Assembly (NCBI GenBank): GCA_947625935.1
Contig: CANQQE010000019.1
Location: forward strand, 1-56,384
DNA: 56,384 bases
Direction: 5' to 3'
DNA from: an uncultured Muribaculaceae bacterium
GTDB taxonomy: Bacteria > Bacteroidota > Bacteroidia > Bacteroidales > Muribaculaceae
Positions 26,027 through 33,822 of the stretch are shown one piece after another. The notes beneath the pieces are model-generated. The model worked only from the letters and a program-made list of their open reading frames with translations. It was not told the origin of the DNA and made no database searches. Within the stretch, counting starts at the first letter, position 1. Each line of letters starts with the position of its first letter. The position numbers and the translations under genes were made by a program.

Positions 26027-27823
26027 ATGCCGTTGGAATTATATTCTCCCGATCCTAATCGAATTATACACAAGACACAGATTGACTTTGTCAATCGAGA
26101 TAGTTTTGAGACGCCAATACATCTTGTACAAGGGGACGACCGCCTTCCGATCGTTGAAGTCTCTTTGTACAAATCGGGGGAGCCGTATTCCGTCCCTGAA
26201 GGTGCGGACGGGAACATCCGATGGAAAAAACCGGCCCCGAGCTCCCATTATGTCTATAACCCCTTGCTTGGTGTGAACTCGGACCGAACGAAGGTCTATC
26301 TTGAGATCACACAGCAGATGACCACTGGTTTTGGCCGAATTCAGGCTGTTCTAGAATTTATTGTTTCTGGTTTGACCGCCATGTCGGCTCATCTTCCGAT
26401 TATTTTGGATCGAAATCCGATTCAGCCGGATGATATTCTTGATGAGAATGAAGTAAAGACCTTGCAGGCGTATGTCGCTGATGCAAAAGCCTCGGCAGAT
26501 GAAGCCGGGAAATCTAAAACGTCGTCTGAGGAATCGGCAAGGACGGCTTCTGAATCTGAAAGTCGAGCGGCAGAGGCAACCAAGCGGGCAGAAGCAGCAA
26601 AAGAAGCGGCAAAAATTTCCGAAGACATCTCTACACAGAATGCTGAAACAAGTTCTCAAGCAGCTACGAAGGCTAGTAAAGCACAGACGGCAGCTGAAAA
26701 AGCCCAGAGAGCAATCGAGAACATGACCGTCGGGGCGGAAACGCTGCCCACCGGAGAGGACGCGACCGTCGTAAAATCGGTTGATGAAAATGGCGTCACC
26801 CATCTCCAGTTTGGTTTGCCCAGGGGTGATACGGGCGAGCAGGGGCTCCCCGGCACGTCGCCCACTGTGGACGTGTATAAAGAGGGAAAAGTCGCCCATG
26901 TCACCATCACCGACGCGGAAGGTCCCCACGAATTCGAGATCAAAGACGGCGAAGACGGCGCGGGTGCGGTCGAGAGCGTTAACGGCCAAACCGGCGTAGT
27001 AACGCTTAAGGCCGGAGATGTAGGCGCATATACGACCGGCGAGGTGGACGGGGCGCTGGGCAAGAAGGCGGACCTGGTGAACGGAAGAGTGTCGGACGCA
27101 CAGCTGGGCTATGCCACGCGCAACATCGTTTATTACGTCGATGCGGCCGGTGGAAGCGACGAAACCGGGGACGGCACGGAAGCCCGCCCTTTCGCCTCTT
27201 TGCCCCACGCGCTATCTCTGCTGCCCAAAAATATGAATGGTCATGACTACTATATCTATCTCTCCGAGGGAGTCCATCATGTGCCATCAGGACTATTGTC
27301 CATAACCGGGTTTATGCATGGCGGATATGGTGGCGTCCGGATCTGGAGAAACCCTAAATTACAGGACCCAATACGCCCCGTCATCGACGCAGAGATCCAC
27401 ATACTCACCAACGACTCCCATGTGAACCTGACGAACATCAACGTACAGTACACCGGGGGAGAACCAAAAAATCAATACATTTATGTTTCCGGAAATACCG
27501 GCAATGTATCGATCTCGCGTATGGATATCACAGACGATATAAGTACCAAGCTGGGGGCCATGCAGATCACCTCCAACGGGACAGTCAGCTTAAATGCTGT
27601 CAGAATCTCCGGCGCGCCAGTAGCTGCTGTTTATTGCGGCGAAAATCAGCGGATGAACATAACGGGTTGCAGTGGAAGCGGAAACGCGGTCTGCTACAAA
27701 GTGGGAAACAGCGCCATGGCCCGGCCCGATACCCTGTATCTCAACGGCAGCAGCATGGAAGGCACAGTTGAGATCCAAAAACTATACAACTCGATCGTGT
27801 TCAAAAATGGGGTGATGGTATGA
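26027..27823 (+). CDS. Baseplate/receptor-binding protein (BppU-like N-terminus, beta-helix C-terminus)
   Basis: 598 residues from ATG 26027, with AAGGAGG 9 nt upstream. Residues 1-140 resemble the baseplate upper protein N-terminal domain (FVNRDSFETPIHLVQGDDRLP and later AHLPIILDRNPI). Then come an alanine/serine/lysine coiled coil (145-235), a short collagen-like stretch (GDTGEQGLPG), NGQTGVVTLKAGDVGAY, and a C-terminal parallel beta-helix with YYVDAAGGSDETGDGTEARPF as in pectin-lyase-type fibres. It should attach to the baseplate at the N-terminus and bind the host surface at the C-terminus. Base composition turns GC-rich from about 26740, suggesting exchange of the host-binding half. Confidence 0.75.
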   Translation: MPLELYSPDPNRIIHKTQIDFVNRDSFETPIHLVQGDDRLPIVEVSLYKSGEPYSVPEGADGNIRWKKPAPSSHYVYNPLLGVNSDRTKVYLEITQQMTTGFGRIQAVLEFIVSGLTAMSAHLPIILDRNPIQPDDILDENEVKTLQAYVADAKASADEAGKSKTSSEESARTASESESRAAEATKRAEAAKEAAKISEDISTQNAETSSQAATKASKAQTAAEKAQRAIENMTVGAETLPTGEDATVVKSVDENGVTHLQFGLPRGDTGEQGLPGTSPTVDVYKEGKVAHVTITDAEGPHEFEIKDGEDGAGAVESVNGQTGVVTLKAGDVGAYTTGEVDGALGKKADLVNGRVSDAQLGYATRNIVYYVDAAGGSDETGDGTEARPFASLPHALSLLPKNMNGHDYYIYLSEGVHHVPSGLLSITGFMHGGYGGVRIWRNPKLQDPIRPVIDAEIHILTNDSHVNLTNINVQYTGGEPKNQYIYVSGNTGNVSISRMDITDDISTKLGAMQITSNGTVSLNAVRISGAPVAAVYCGENQRMNITGCSGSGNAVCYKVGNSAMARPDTLYLNGSSMEGTVEIQKLYNSIVFKNGVMV

Positions 27824-28089
27824 TCGTAAAAATGGGAGCGATGGGATATGACTGCCTCCGGGCGGTCCGGCACGGGGACCGGGCCACGCTGTACCTGACG
27901 CCCACGCCGGAAGATCCGGTTGGCGGGATCACGGAGCTGGCGGGCGTATCGGACTGGTCAAAGATCACCATGGAGGGCGGCGCTTGGGAGCAGGCGGCGC
28001 CGGACTGGCGGGAGGACATGGAGGCCATGGCGGTGGATCAGGAGTACCGGATCACGCTGCTGGAGCTTGGATTGGGAGAGGAGGTGTAA
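27820..28089 (+). CDS. Small GC-rich protein downstream of the receptor-binding gene
   Basis: 89 residues, starting with an ATGA overlap. It has tryptophans and acidic stretches (WREDMEAMAVDQEYRITLLELGLG). Composition is GC-rich like the preceding beta-helix part and unlike the rest of the phage. Its family is familiar from Clostridia prophages after tail fibre genes but has no function known to me. It probably moved together with the fibre tip. Confidence 0.6.
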   Translation: MIVKMGAMGYDCLRAVRHGDRATLYLTPTPEDPVGGITELAGVSDWSKITMEGGAWEQAAPDWREDMEAMAVDQEYRITLLELGLGEEV

Positions 28090-28093
28090 GCCG

Positions 28094-28237
28094 ATGCTGT
28101 ACAGGGTGCTCATGCGCATGATCGAACGGGGCAATACCGAGGGGCTGGAGGAAAAGCTGGACATTTTCTTCGCCGCCGGGAAGCTCTCCGAGGAAGAGTA
28201 TATGAGCCTGACGGCCGCGCTCAAGGAAGCCGGCTAA
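28094..28237 (+). CDS. Very small helical protein (XkdX-like size and position)
   Basis: 47 residues from ATG 28094, with GAGGAGG 7 nt upstream. The sequence MLYRVLMRMIERGNTEGLEE, then KLSEEEYMSLTAAL, recalls XkdX-type mini-proteins after tail fibre genes. GC-rich like its neighbours, so it is the last gene of the apparent imported cassette. Confidence 0.6.
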   Translation: MLYRVLMRMIERGNTEGLEEKLDIFFAAGKLSEEEYMSLTAALKEAG

Positions 28238-28243
28238 GCAGGA

Positions 28244-28252
28244 ATTATATTT
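28244..28252 (+). promoter_or_regulatory. ATTATATTT element before the lysis genes
   Basis: Exact ATTATATTT 22 nt before the first lysis gene, at the point where base composition returns to AT-rich. It is one of a family of such sites placed just before ribosome binding sites. Function unknown. Confidence 0.45.
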
Positions 28253-28273
28253 CTACTGTAAAGGAGAGAAAAC

Positions 28274-28531
28274 ATGAGTGATACGATTATTGTCGCTATC
28301 ATAGCAGGAATTGCTAGTATTGGCGGTGCCTGTATCGGGGCATATTTCTCCGATCGAAAGACGGTAGCACTTATTACTTATCGACTTGAGAAATTGGAAG
28401 AAAAGGTCGATAAACACAATAATGTTATCGAAAGAACCTACGCATTAGAAGAAGTGGCCGCGGTTCAAGACGAACATATAAAAAATGTGGACCATCGGAT
28501 TTCCGATTTAGAAAAAAAGTTAAAAACGTAG
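28274..28531 (+). CDS. XhlA-like membrane protein of the lysis module
   Basis: 85 residues after AAAGGAG. An N-terminal membrane helix (IIVAIIAGIASIGGACIGAYF) is followed by a coiled coil (YRLEKLEEKVDKHNNVIERTYALEE) and a short tail. This resembles XhlA-type or small holin-associated proteins, although XhlA usually has the membrane segment at the C-terminus. Position directly before two more membrane proteins and the endolysin supports a lysis role. Confidence 0.55.
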   Translation: MSDTIIVAIIAGIASIGGACIGAYFSDRKTVALITYRLEKLEEKVDKHNNVIERTYALEEVAAVQDEHIKNVDHRISDLEKKLKT

Positions 28532-28546
28532 GAGGATTCTTTAGCG

Positions 28547-28783
28547 ATGAAAGAGTCATTGAAAGACCTACTGCTCGAAAAACTTGCCGCGCTACTTGAG
28601 ATGCGGACTGGCTTGGCTTTTGCGGCCTGTTTGTTCTTCGGTTATTGTGTATTCCACGGAACGATTGGCGCTGAAGAGGTAAAAAATGCGTTTTGGATGG
28701 TTCTTGGCTGGTATTCCGGCGTGAATGCCGTGACGAAGAAGACGTCCGAAACGCGGTCACTTCCGTCTTCATCCAATGAGTAA
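28547..28783 (+). CDS. Holin-like membrane protein
   Basis: 78 residues after AGGAGG. The central part (GLAFAACLFFGYCVFHGTIG, then FWMVLGWYSGVNAV) gives one or two membrane helices, and the tail is polar. Size and position fit a holin, which would open the membrane for the endolysin. It overlaps the next gene by 8 bases. Confidence 0.5.
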   Translation: MKESLKDLLLEKLAALLEMRTGLAFAACLFFGYCVFHGTIGAEEVKNAFWMVLGWYSGVNAVTKKTSETRSLPSSSNE

Positions 28784-29039
28784 CGACGTCGGTGATAAAA
28801 AAGCCATTGGGACGCTTACGGTCTTTGTGATTGTGGTTTTTATTACAGCAATTGCATTTACTGTAACAGCTCTATGGTTTAACTGGCACGGTTGCCAGAT
28901 ACAGGATAGTGTTGCGACGGGTTTTTATTCTCTCTTTGGAGCGGAATTTGGGATTACAGGTGGCATCCAAGTGGTAAAAACAATTCATTCTTGGATGGTT
29001 AATCGAAAAAATAGTGATGGAGGCGAGGAAGATGAGTAA
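28776..29039 (+). CDS. Second holin-like membrane protein
   Basis: 87 residues with a strong N-terminal membrane helix (TVFVIVVFITAIAFTVTALWF), a possible second helix (GFYSLFGAEFGITGGIQVV) and an acidic tail. It overlaps both neighbours. Which of the two small membrane proteins is the holin and which the antiholin cannot be told from sequence. Confidence 0.5.
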   Translation: MSNDVGDKKAIGTLTVFVIVVFITAIAFTVTALWFNWHGCQIQDSVATGFYSLFGAEFGITGGIQVVKTIHSWMVNRKNSDGGEEDE

Positions 29040-29847
29040 ATGTACTGCTGAACAGGCCGTTGCCGCTATGCAATATTGGGACGGCTATTATGAGAAACAA
29101 ACATCCGCCTATGCTACTTCGCGAGATAAGAGTGTATTTACAAAGAATAAGGGTTCAAATAACTGGACATATGCTGGGTATATTGCTGGGCTCAACGGGG
29201 GAGATAATGCTCCTTGGTGTGCTATGCAGGTGTCCCTTGCGATTCTTGAGGCATGCGGCAATAACAAAACCGATGCCAAAGCAGTAATGCACGGCGTGTA
29301 TCCTTATTTCAACTGTGGGCAGATGTATGATGCTGCGCCCTCAAATATGAAGGGTCGACGGGGTAAATGGACGCCGAAACTCGGAGATGTAATTATATTT
29401 ACCGACAATGGAACAATTCGAAGCCACACTGGGATTGTGACAAAAGTTGATAAGACTTATGTCTATACCCAAGAAGGAAATAGCTCTAATATGTGCCGTT
29501 CTCGGTCGTACCCTCTGACGAGTAATTATATTTATGGTTACGTTCGTCCAAAATACGCTGAGTCTTCTGGGTCGGATCCTGAGCCCTCGTCGGGCGATCT
29601 ATACGGTAAAATTGTGTACAACGATATTGGACTTCATGAACTTTCAAAGGGTTGCGCTGGGCCAGAGGTAAAGACGATTCAAAGAATCATTTACGCTCGT
29701 GGGATTGATAAAAATCTGACTGTGGACGGAGAATTCGGCCCTAAAACAAAGTCCGGAGTAATCGCACTGCAGAAAGCACTTGGTCTTTCCCAGGACGGTA
29801 TTGTTGGAAAAGATACATGGAAGGCCGCTTTGACAAATTTTAACTAA
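29032..29847 (+). CDS. Endolysin: CHAP-like amidase/peptidase with PG-binding domain
   Basis: 271 residues from ATG 29032; an ATG at 29014 overlaps its ribosome binding site. The catalytic domain shows PWCAMQVS (Cys63), RSHTGIV (His132) and QEGNSS (Glu148/Asn150), the CHAP-type Cys-His-Glu/Asn order. A short serine/proline linker leads to a C-terminal PG_binding_1 domain (GPEVKTIQRIIYARG, DGEFGPKTKSGVIALQK, DGIVGKDTW). It cuts host peptidoglycan at the end of infection. No signal peptide, so it depends on the holins upstream. Confidence 0.85.
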   Translation: MSKCTAEQAVAAMQYWDGYYEKQTSAYATSRDKSVFTKNKGSNNWTYAGYIAGLNGGDNAPWCAMQVSLAILEACGNNKTDAKAVMHGVYPYFNCGQMYDAAPSNMKGRRGKWTPKLGDVIIFTDNGTIRSHTGIVTKVDKTYVYTQEGNSSNMCRSRSYPLTSNYIYGYVRPKYAESSGSDPEPSSGDLYGKIVYNDIGLHELSKGCAGPEVKTIQRIIYARGIDKNLTVDGEFGPKTKSGVIALQKALGLSQDGIVGKDTWKAALTNFN

Positions 29848-29872
29848 AAGAAGCAATTAGAAAGGAGAAGAC

Positions 29873-30445
29873 ATGGTATTCGGATCGCAGAATGCTGCCC
29901 CGGATCAGGTACAGCAGTGGATAGCACAGAATCCTCAGTTCGCACAAGCTGTAGCGCAAGCTATGGCTGGTCAGCCAGCGGTTCGTTATCAACCGATAGC
30001 ACAGAACAATCAGAATTGGGGAGGGAGAAATGCTTTTCCCGTGACGCAAACCTCTGCTCCTATGCCCGTTCCTAATCAAATGGGTATTACTGGGCTCCAT
30101 GGAAGGATCGTTTCGACTCCGGAGGAGATTAAATTGAACGAGATTCCAATGGATGGAACAGCAAGTCTCTTTCCAATGAGTGACGATTCCTGCATTTATG
30201 CGAAAGCCTGGGGTCAGGATGGTAAGATCCAGACTTTCCGTTATATTCGGGAAGATGCTAAGCCACAGGAGAAAGGTCCGTCTGAATTTGCTCAGGTGAT
30301 GACTCGCCTTGATAAAATCGAGCAGATGCTGGGCCAGAGGAGACAACAGAGGAATCAGTATTATCCGAATCAAAATTCTAGACAAGCTCAGGCAAATAGT
30401 ATTCACACGGTGGACGGAAACACGGAGGTGACGAACAATGGCTAA
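29873..30445 (+). CDS. Conserved protein of the post-lysis block, unknown function
   Basis: 190 residues after GAAAGGAG. A glutamine/alanine-rich N-terminus leads to GITGLHGRIVSTPEEIKLNEIPMDG, SLFPMSDDSCIYAKAWGQDG and TFRYIRED, a phrase I know from phages and prophages of gut Bacillota; then a coiled coil and a polar tail. Function unknown. It overlaps the next gene by 8 bases. Confidence 0.65.
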   Translation: MVFGSQNAAPDQVQQWIAQNPQFAQAVAQAMAGQPAVRYQPIAQNNQNWGGRNAFPVTQTSAPMPVPNQMGITGLHGRIVSTPEEIKLNEIPMDGTASLFPMSDDSCIYAKAWGQDGKIQTFRYIREDAKPQEKGPSEFAQVMTRLDKIEQMLGQRRQQRNQYYPNQNSRQAQANSIHTVDGNTEVTNNG

Positions 30446-30659
30446 TCCTATGATTCAGATGGCGCAGGCCGTTTTGCAGAAGGGCATGAACCAGATGCCA
30501 AATGGTAATGCTCCGTGGGCTGCCGCGGCTATTAATGCTATCATGACCGGAGATGAGAAAACCGGACAGCAGATCGCTAACAATCTCTGTCAGTCTATGG
30601 GTATGACTCCCCAGCAGGCTATGTCGGATGTTCGTAGTCATCTGAAACTTCCGTTCTGA
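30438..30659 (+). CDS. Small conserved helical protein
   Basis: 73 residues, methionine- and glutamine-rich (MIQMAQAVLQKGMNQMPNG, then GQQIANNLCQSMGMTPQQAM). It starts within the previous gene after GGAGG. It seems to belong with its neighbours as a conserved set. Function unknown. Confidence 0.65.
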   Translation: MANPMIQMAQAVLQKGMNQMPNGNAPWAAAAINAIMTGDEKTGQQIANNLCQSMGMTPQQAMSDVRSHLKLPF

Positions 30660-30748
30660 AATTCATAAGTACATTCGAGATTTCGTAGAAGGCGCGCGGT
30701 TCTATGAAATCCTGTTTGTAAATTTTATATTTTCAGGAGGATACAAAC

Positions 30749-31516
30749 ATGTTTGGTGGTGCAAGTATGCCTAGCCTGGCGGACATCGCTGCCGTGACCG
30801 GTAATCGGAGTGACGGTGGTTTTGGTGATGGCAATGGCTGGTGGGTTCTGGTTATCCTGTTCGCCCTGTTCGGCGGCTGGGGTCGTGGCTATGGTAATGA
30901 CGGTGGTTCTGGTTCTAGTAATGGTGCTCTGACTCGGAGCGATCTGTGCCAGGATATGAACTTCCAGGAGCTGCAGAATGGCGTTCGTGCTGTCTCTGAC
31001 GCGGTGAACGTTGGCTTTGCTAACCTGAACAGCGCTTTCTGCCAGCAGTCTTATGAGACTCAGTCTCTGGTGAATAACCTGAACGTGACGTACCTGCAGG
31101 GTATCAATACGCTTCAGTCGCTTATTAATCAGTGCTGCTGCGATCTTCGTCAGCTGTTTGCGCAGGCGGAGTATAATCGTGCAACCGACACTTGCAACAT
31201 TACTCGTGCCATTCAGGATGCTGCTCGTGATATTATTCAGAATGACAACTGCAATTATCGGCAGCTGCATGATGAGCAGATCGCGCTGCAGATGCAGCAG
31301 AAGGACGCTCAGATTGCCGCTCTTACGGCCAGTTTGAACAAGTGCGATACGCAGAACGTCGTCAACGCGGCGGTGGCTAGTGTCGTCAACCAGGTTCGTC
31401 CGACTGCGAATCCTGCTTGGCTTGTTCCTAATCCTTATGCCAATTACAACTATGGTTGGAATCTGAATTCCGGTTGTGGTTGTAACACCTGCTGCAGCGG
31501 CGGGAATACTTTCTAA
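30749..31516 (+). CDS. Cys-rich, glycine-rich protein with one hydrophobic segment
   Basis: 255 residues after CAGGAGG. A hydrophobic stretch (WWVLVILFALFGGWG) follows a short N-terminus, then a glycine-rich part, a long helical region with CCCDLRQLF and repeated coiled-coil pattern, and a cysteine-rich end (SGCGCNTCCSGG). Codon choice resembles that of the capsid and tail tube genes, so it is probably made in large amounts. It could be a virion or membrane-associated protein; I know similar proteins only as uncharacterised. Confidence 0.65.
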   Translation: MFGGASMPSLADIAAVTGNRSDGGFGDGNGWWVLVILFALFGGWGRGYGNDGGSGSSNGALTRSDLCQDMNFQELQNGVRAVSDAVNVGFANLNSAFCQQSYETQSLVNNLNVTYLQGINTLQSLINQCCCDLRQLFAQAEYNRATDTCNITRAIQDAARDIIQNDNCNYRQLHDEQIALQMQQKDAQIAALTASLNKCDTQNVVNAAVASVVNQVRPTANPAWLVPNPYANYNYGWNLNSGCGCNTCCSGGNTF

Positions 31517-31542
31517 GCAGAATTAGATAAGCCTTTTAATGT

Positions 31543-31574
31543 AAGGGGGAGGGCTCGAAAGGGTTCTCCCCTTT
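31543..31574 (+). terminator. Rho-independent terminator
   Basis: AAGGGGGAG (31543-31551) pairs with CTCCCCTT (31566-31573) and runs into TTTT. It follows the Cys-rich protein gene and precedes the next ribosome binding site. Confidence 0.75.
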
Positions 31575-31614
31575 TATATTTTCACAAGAAATTATTTAGG
31601 AGGTAATTCTTAAA

Positions 31615-32031
31615 ATGATTGAAGTAACAAATACTGCTCCGGTGACATTGACCGTCAATCAGGCTCTGACGTTCAATGACGTTGTGTGGAAATCCGGTTG
31701 CTGCGAGTCCTTCCGAGATCCCGGTTCTGCCATTCGTGCTGGGCAGGGCGTCTACAAGATCAGCTTCAGCGGTAACGTAGCCAGTGCCGTCGGCGGAACG
31801 CCTGCTCAGCTGCAAATCTATATTGATGGCTCTCCTCTGCTTGAGACCGTGATGATCTCTACCCCTGCGACTGCGGCTATCTTCAACAACGTCTCCACTA
31901 GTACAATCGTTGGAAATCGTGGTAGTTGCTGTGGTACTCCTGGCAATATCAGCATTTCTGTCGTAAATACGGGTACTGACGATATTACCGTTGGTGCCGG
32001 TGCCAATCTTCAGGTCACTCGTGTGGCTTAA
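31615..32031 (+). CDS. Beta-sandwich (C1q/TNF-like) protein, possible decoration
   Basis: 138 residues, nearly all beta-strand-like and rich in Thr, Val and Gly (APVTLTVNQALTFNDVV, GVYKISFSGNVAS, ISISVVNTGTDDITVGAGANL). This layout recalls trimeric C1q/TNF-like jelly rolls found on phage and spore surfaces. Two double-cysteine sites (GCCES, SCCGT) are notable. Codon use is capsid-like. A surface or adhesive role is inference. Confidence 0.6.
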   Translation: MIEVTNTAPVTLTVNQALTFNDVVWKSGCCESFRDPGSAIRAGQGVYKISFSGNVASAVGGTPAQLQIYIDGSPLLETVMISTPATAAIFNNVSTSTIVGNRGSCCGTPGNISISVVNTGTDDITVGAGANLQVTRVA

Positions 32032-32045
32032 AGGAGGTTATATTT

Positions 32046-32804
32046 ATGCACGATCTTGTGGAAGCCATGGAGAAATGCAAAGAACTTAAGGAGTTGAAGC
32101 AGAAACTTGTTGACTGCTTCAAAGCTGAGATCTCTGTAAAGGGTCTGGAGTGCGTAGATACGCAGGAGGCCGGTGAGGTCGTTGACATGATCAAGGATCT
32201 TGCCGAGACCGAGAAGGAATGCATGGAGGCGCTGTATTACCAGAAGGTAACAGAGGTTATGCTGACTTATGATGAGCCTCGCTACGGCTATAACCCGAGT
32301 CGGAGCGCGACCACTGGTCGTTATACTTCTGGCGGAAATACCGGTGGTCGTGGAGGCCGCATGGGTTTTCGTCCTCATGAGCCCTGGACTGGCGAAGACG
32401 CTGGTGAATGGGACGGATACGACTATATGCAGGATGCCATGATGGGCTATGATGGCGGCGGGGCATCCACGGCTCGTGGTGGTTTCTCCGGCGGTAACAG
32501 AGGCGGCAGTCGGGGTGGCGGATCTCGTGGAGGAACTACCTCCATGGGTTACTGGCCCGGACGTGAGATAATGGACGATATGAATCCCCGTTATGGAGAG
32601 GAGTATAACCGTTATCGCATGACTCGTCGACACTATACCGAGACCAAATCTCCCGAAGATAAGCGCGAGATGAGTGAGCACGCTGAGAAACATCTTCGTG
32701 ACACCATTGATACCGTGAAAGATATTTGGGGCGATGCAGATCCTGATCTCAAGAAGAAGATGAAGGAAGACCTGACAAAGCTCGTCAATAGTATGACCAT
32801 GTAA
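32046..32804 (+). CDS. RGG-rich protein with helical ends
   Basis: 252 residues. An N-terminal helical domain (EAMEKCKELKELKQKLVDCF and VVDMIKDLAETEKECMEALYY) is followed by a glycine/arginine-rich, probably disordered part with several RGG motifs and a C-terminal acidic/basic helix. AAGGAGG lies upstream, and TTATATTT sits directly between it and the ATG. RGG regions often bind RNA, but no function can be assigned. It sits in the conserved post-lysis block. Confidence 0.6.
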   Translation: MHDLVEAMEKCKELKELKQKLVDCFKAEISVKGLECVDTQEAGEVVDMIKDLAETEKECMEALYYQKVTEVMLTYDEPRYGYNPSRSATTGRYTSGGNTGGRGGRMGFRPHEPWTGEDAGEWDGYDYMQDAMMGYDGGGASTARGGFSGGNRGGSRGGGSRGGTTSMGYWPGREIMDDMNPRYGEEYNRYRMTRRHYTETKSPEDKREMSEHAEKHLRDTIDTVKDIWGDADPDLKKKMKEDLTKLVNSMTM

Positions 32805-32819
32805 AGGAGGTAATGCGCC

Positions 32820-33161
32820 ATGAGTGAATTCATGATGAATGGGCATTTGTGGCGTATTATATTTTCCGATCCCACCTCTCCCAAGCTTGCTGACAGGACA
32901 GGCGAGCAGCGGGTCGCAACGACAGACCCTCTGACGCATACCGTCTATTTGTCGAGATCGCTTCATGGCGAGTTCCTAAGGCGGGTGCTGTCCCATGAGC
33001 TTGGGCATGTCACTATGATCAGTTACAACATGCTCGACGAGATCCATCGAATGGCTCATCCAAGATACTGGATAGAAATTGAGGAGTGGATTTGTAACTT
33101 CATAGCTGATTACGGGCTTGATAACTTTCGATTGGTCGATCAGATTCTTCAAGACAACTGA
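32820..33161 (+). CDS. HELGH zinc-metalloprotease-like protein
   Basis: 113 residues after AAAGGAGG. HELGH at residues 59-63 is a classical HExxH zinc site, and a later EEW-ICNFIADYG segment (Glu88/Glu89) could give the third ligand. Size and motif recall compact ImmA/IrrE-type peptidases, which cleave repressors, but no helix-turn-helix partner is nearby. It ends the post-lysis block just before a strong terminator. The substrate is unknown. Confidence 0.65.
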   Translation: MSEFMMNGHLWRIIFSDPTSPKLADRTGEQRVATTDPLTHTVYLSRSLHGEFLRRVLSHELGHVTMISYNMLDEIHRMAHPRYWIEIEEWICNFIADYGLDNFRLVDQILQDN

Positions 33162-33166
33162 ATAAA

Positions 33167-33196
33167 GACGCCGTATTCAGTTCGGCTGGCGGCGTC
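33167..33196 (+). terminator. Terminator closing the late region
   Basis: GACGCCG (33167-33173) pairs with CGGCGTC (33190-33196), followed by an AT-rich stretch. It separates the structural/late genes from the accessory small-gene region and lies 8 nt upstream of the first TCGCGT promoter. Confidence 0.7.
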
Positions 33197-33204
33197 CATT
33201 ATAT

Positions 33205-33229
33205 TCGCGTAGAAAACATATACTATAAT
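33205..33229 (+). promoter_or_regulatory. Promoter, TCGCGT-N13-TATAAT
   Basis: TCGCGT at 33205-33210 and a perfect TATAAT at 33224-33229, exactly 13 nt apart. It belongs to a family of at least ten such sites in this region. It drives the stretch that follows, which has no gene for about 200 nt. Confidence 0.75.
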
Positions 33230-33235
33230 AAAAGG

Positions 33236-33407
33236 ATATTAAAGGTGGTTGAGAGTCCACTTAAACTTAAAGATGTTTCGTGCCTCTGTTGAGGAGGTTC
33301 CTGAGCCGTGAGATTAATAGGCTGGGCTGGGTTAAATAATCAAGGCCAATTTGAAGTGTATCTTTTCTTTATTTTTTCGCGTCTGGAACATGGACTCTTG
33401 TTTTTTT
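33236..33407 (+). ncRNA. Candidate non-coding RNA between two phage promoters
   Basis: A transcript from the 33205 promoter would begin near 33236 and could end at the T-run 33401-33407. GAGTCCA (33253-33259) can pair with TGGACTC (33391-33397), closing the whole unit just before the T-run. Only a 12-codon ORF is inside. No known RNA family is recognised, and a long untranslated leader is the alternative. Confidence 0.4.
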
Positions 33408-33431
33408 CGCGTAGAAATCCTGCTGTATATT
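33407..33431 (+). promoter_or_regulatory. Promoter, TCGCGT-N13-TATATT
   Basis: TCGCGT 33407-33412 and TATATT 33426-33431, 13 nt apart, directly upstream of AAAGGAG and the gene at 33449. A degenerate copy (TCGCGT at 33377, no good -10) lies just before. Confidence 0.7.
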
Positions 33432-33448
33432 GAAAGGAGTGCAAGAAA

Positions 33449-33664
33449 ATGATTAAAATTGAGTCTAAGTTCATGACAAAAATAGTTTCGAAATTCATTC
33501 AACATTCTATTAAGAAAAAGTTTAAATGCTTAACAAAAGTGAATTTAAATAATTTTACAATGGCTGAAGAAAATGAAGAAATCAATTTTCATCTGGACAT
33601 AGAGGCAAAAATTAAAAATGAAGATTTCTTAAAACTTCTGGAAACGATAGAGAAAGAGTCTTAA
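33449..33664 (+). CDS. Small lysine-rich protein, unknown
   Basis: 71 residues, basic N-terminal half (KFIQHSIKKKFKC) and acidic C-terminal half (NFHLDIEAKIKNEDFLKLLETIEKES). It has its own promoter and AAAGGAG, and its TAA stop lies in the loop of a terminator. Not recognised. Confidence 0.7.
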   Translation: MIKIESKFMTKIVSKFIQHSIKKKFKCLTKVNLNNFTMAEENEEINFHLDIEAKIKNEDFLKLLETIEKES

Positions 33665-33682
33665 CAAAGACTCTTTCTTTTT
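33651..33682 (+). terminator. Terminator with the stop codon in its loop
   Basis: AGAAAGAGTC (33651-33660) pairs with GACTCTTTCT (33669-33678) followed by TTTTT. The last sense codons form the left arm and TAA (33662-33664) lies in the loop. Confidence 0.8.
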
Positions 33683-33693
33683 ACGATCGTTCG

Positions 33694-33822
33694 ATGGGAC
33701 GGTATGTTGAGCTTAAGCGGCCATTGACAGACACAGAGGCTCTCATCATTGAAGAGCGTCGTCAGAACGGCGAGAAGCTCATGGCAATTTTACAATCTAT
33801 GAAACTCTTGAAGAGGCGTTAA
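33694..33822 (+). CDS. Possible 42-residue protein
   Basis: ATG 33694 to TAA 33822 encodes a basic helical peptide (MGRYVELKRPLTDTEALIIEERRQNG and so on). The stop lies in a hairpin loop as for neighbouring real genes, which supports it, but no ribosome binding site or promoter precedes it. It could be the remnant of a gene whose front was lost. Confidence 0.45.
   Translation: MGRYVELKRPLTDTEALIIEERRQNGEKLMAILQSMKLLKRR

Noticed and set aside
26351-27208. 285-codon minus-strand frame in the receptor-binding gene
   Set aside because: It arises from the GC-rich, repetitive coding strand and spans the domain boundary of the real gene; the translation looks like low-complexity Cys/Phe/Arg.
30749-31516. 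Diversity-generating retroelement or lysogeny module in the accessory part
   Set aside because: No reverse transcriptase, template/variable repeat pair, integrase or repressor was seen anywhere in the window.
33241-33360. tRNA-like folding in the gap after the late region
   Set aside because: No acceptor stem with CCA, no T-loop GTTC and no anticodon arm could be placed; kept only as a generic RNA candidate.
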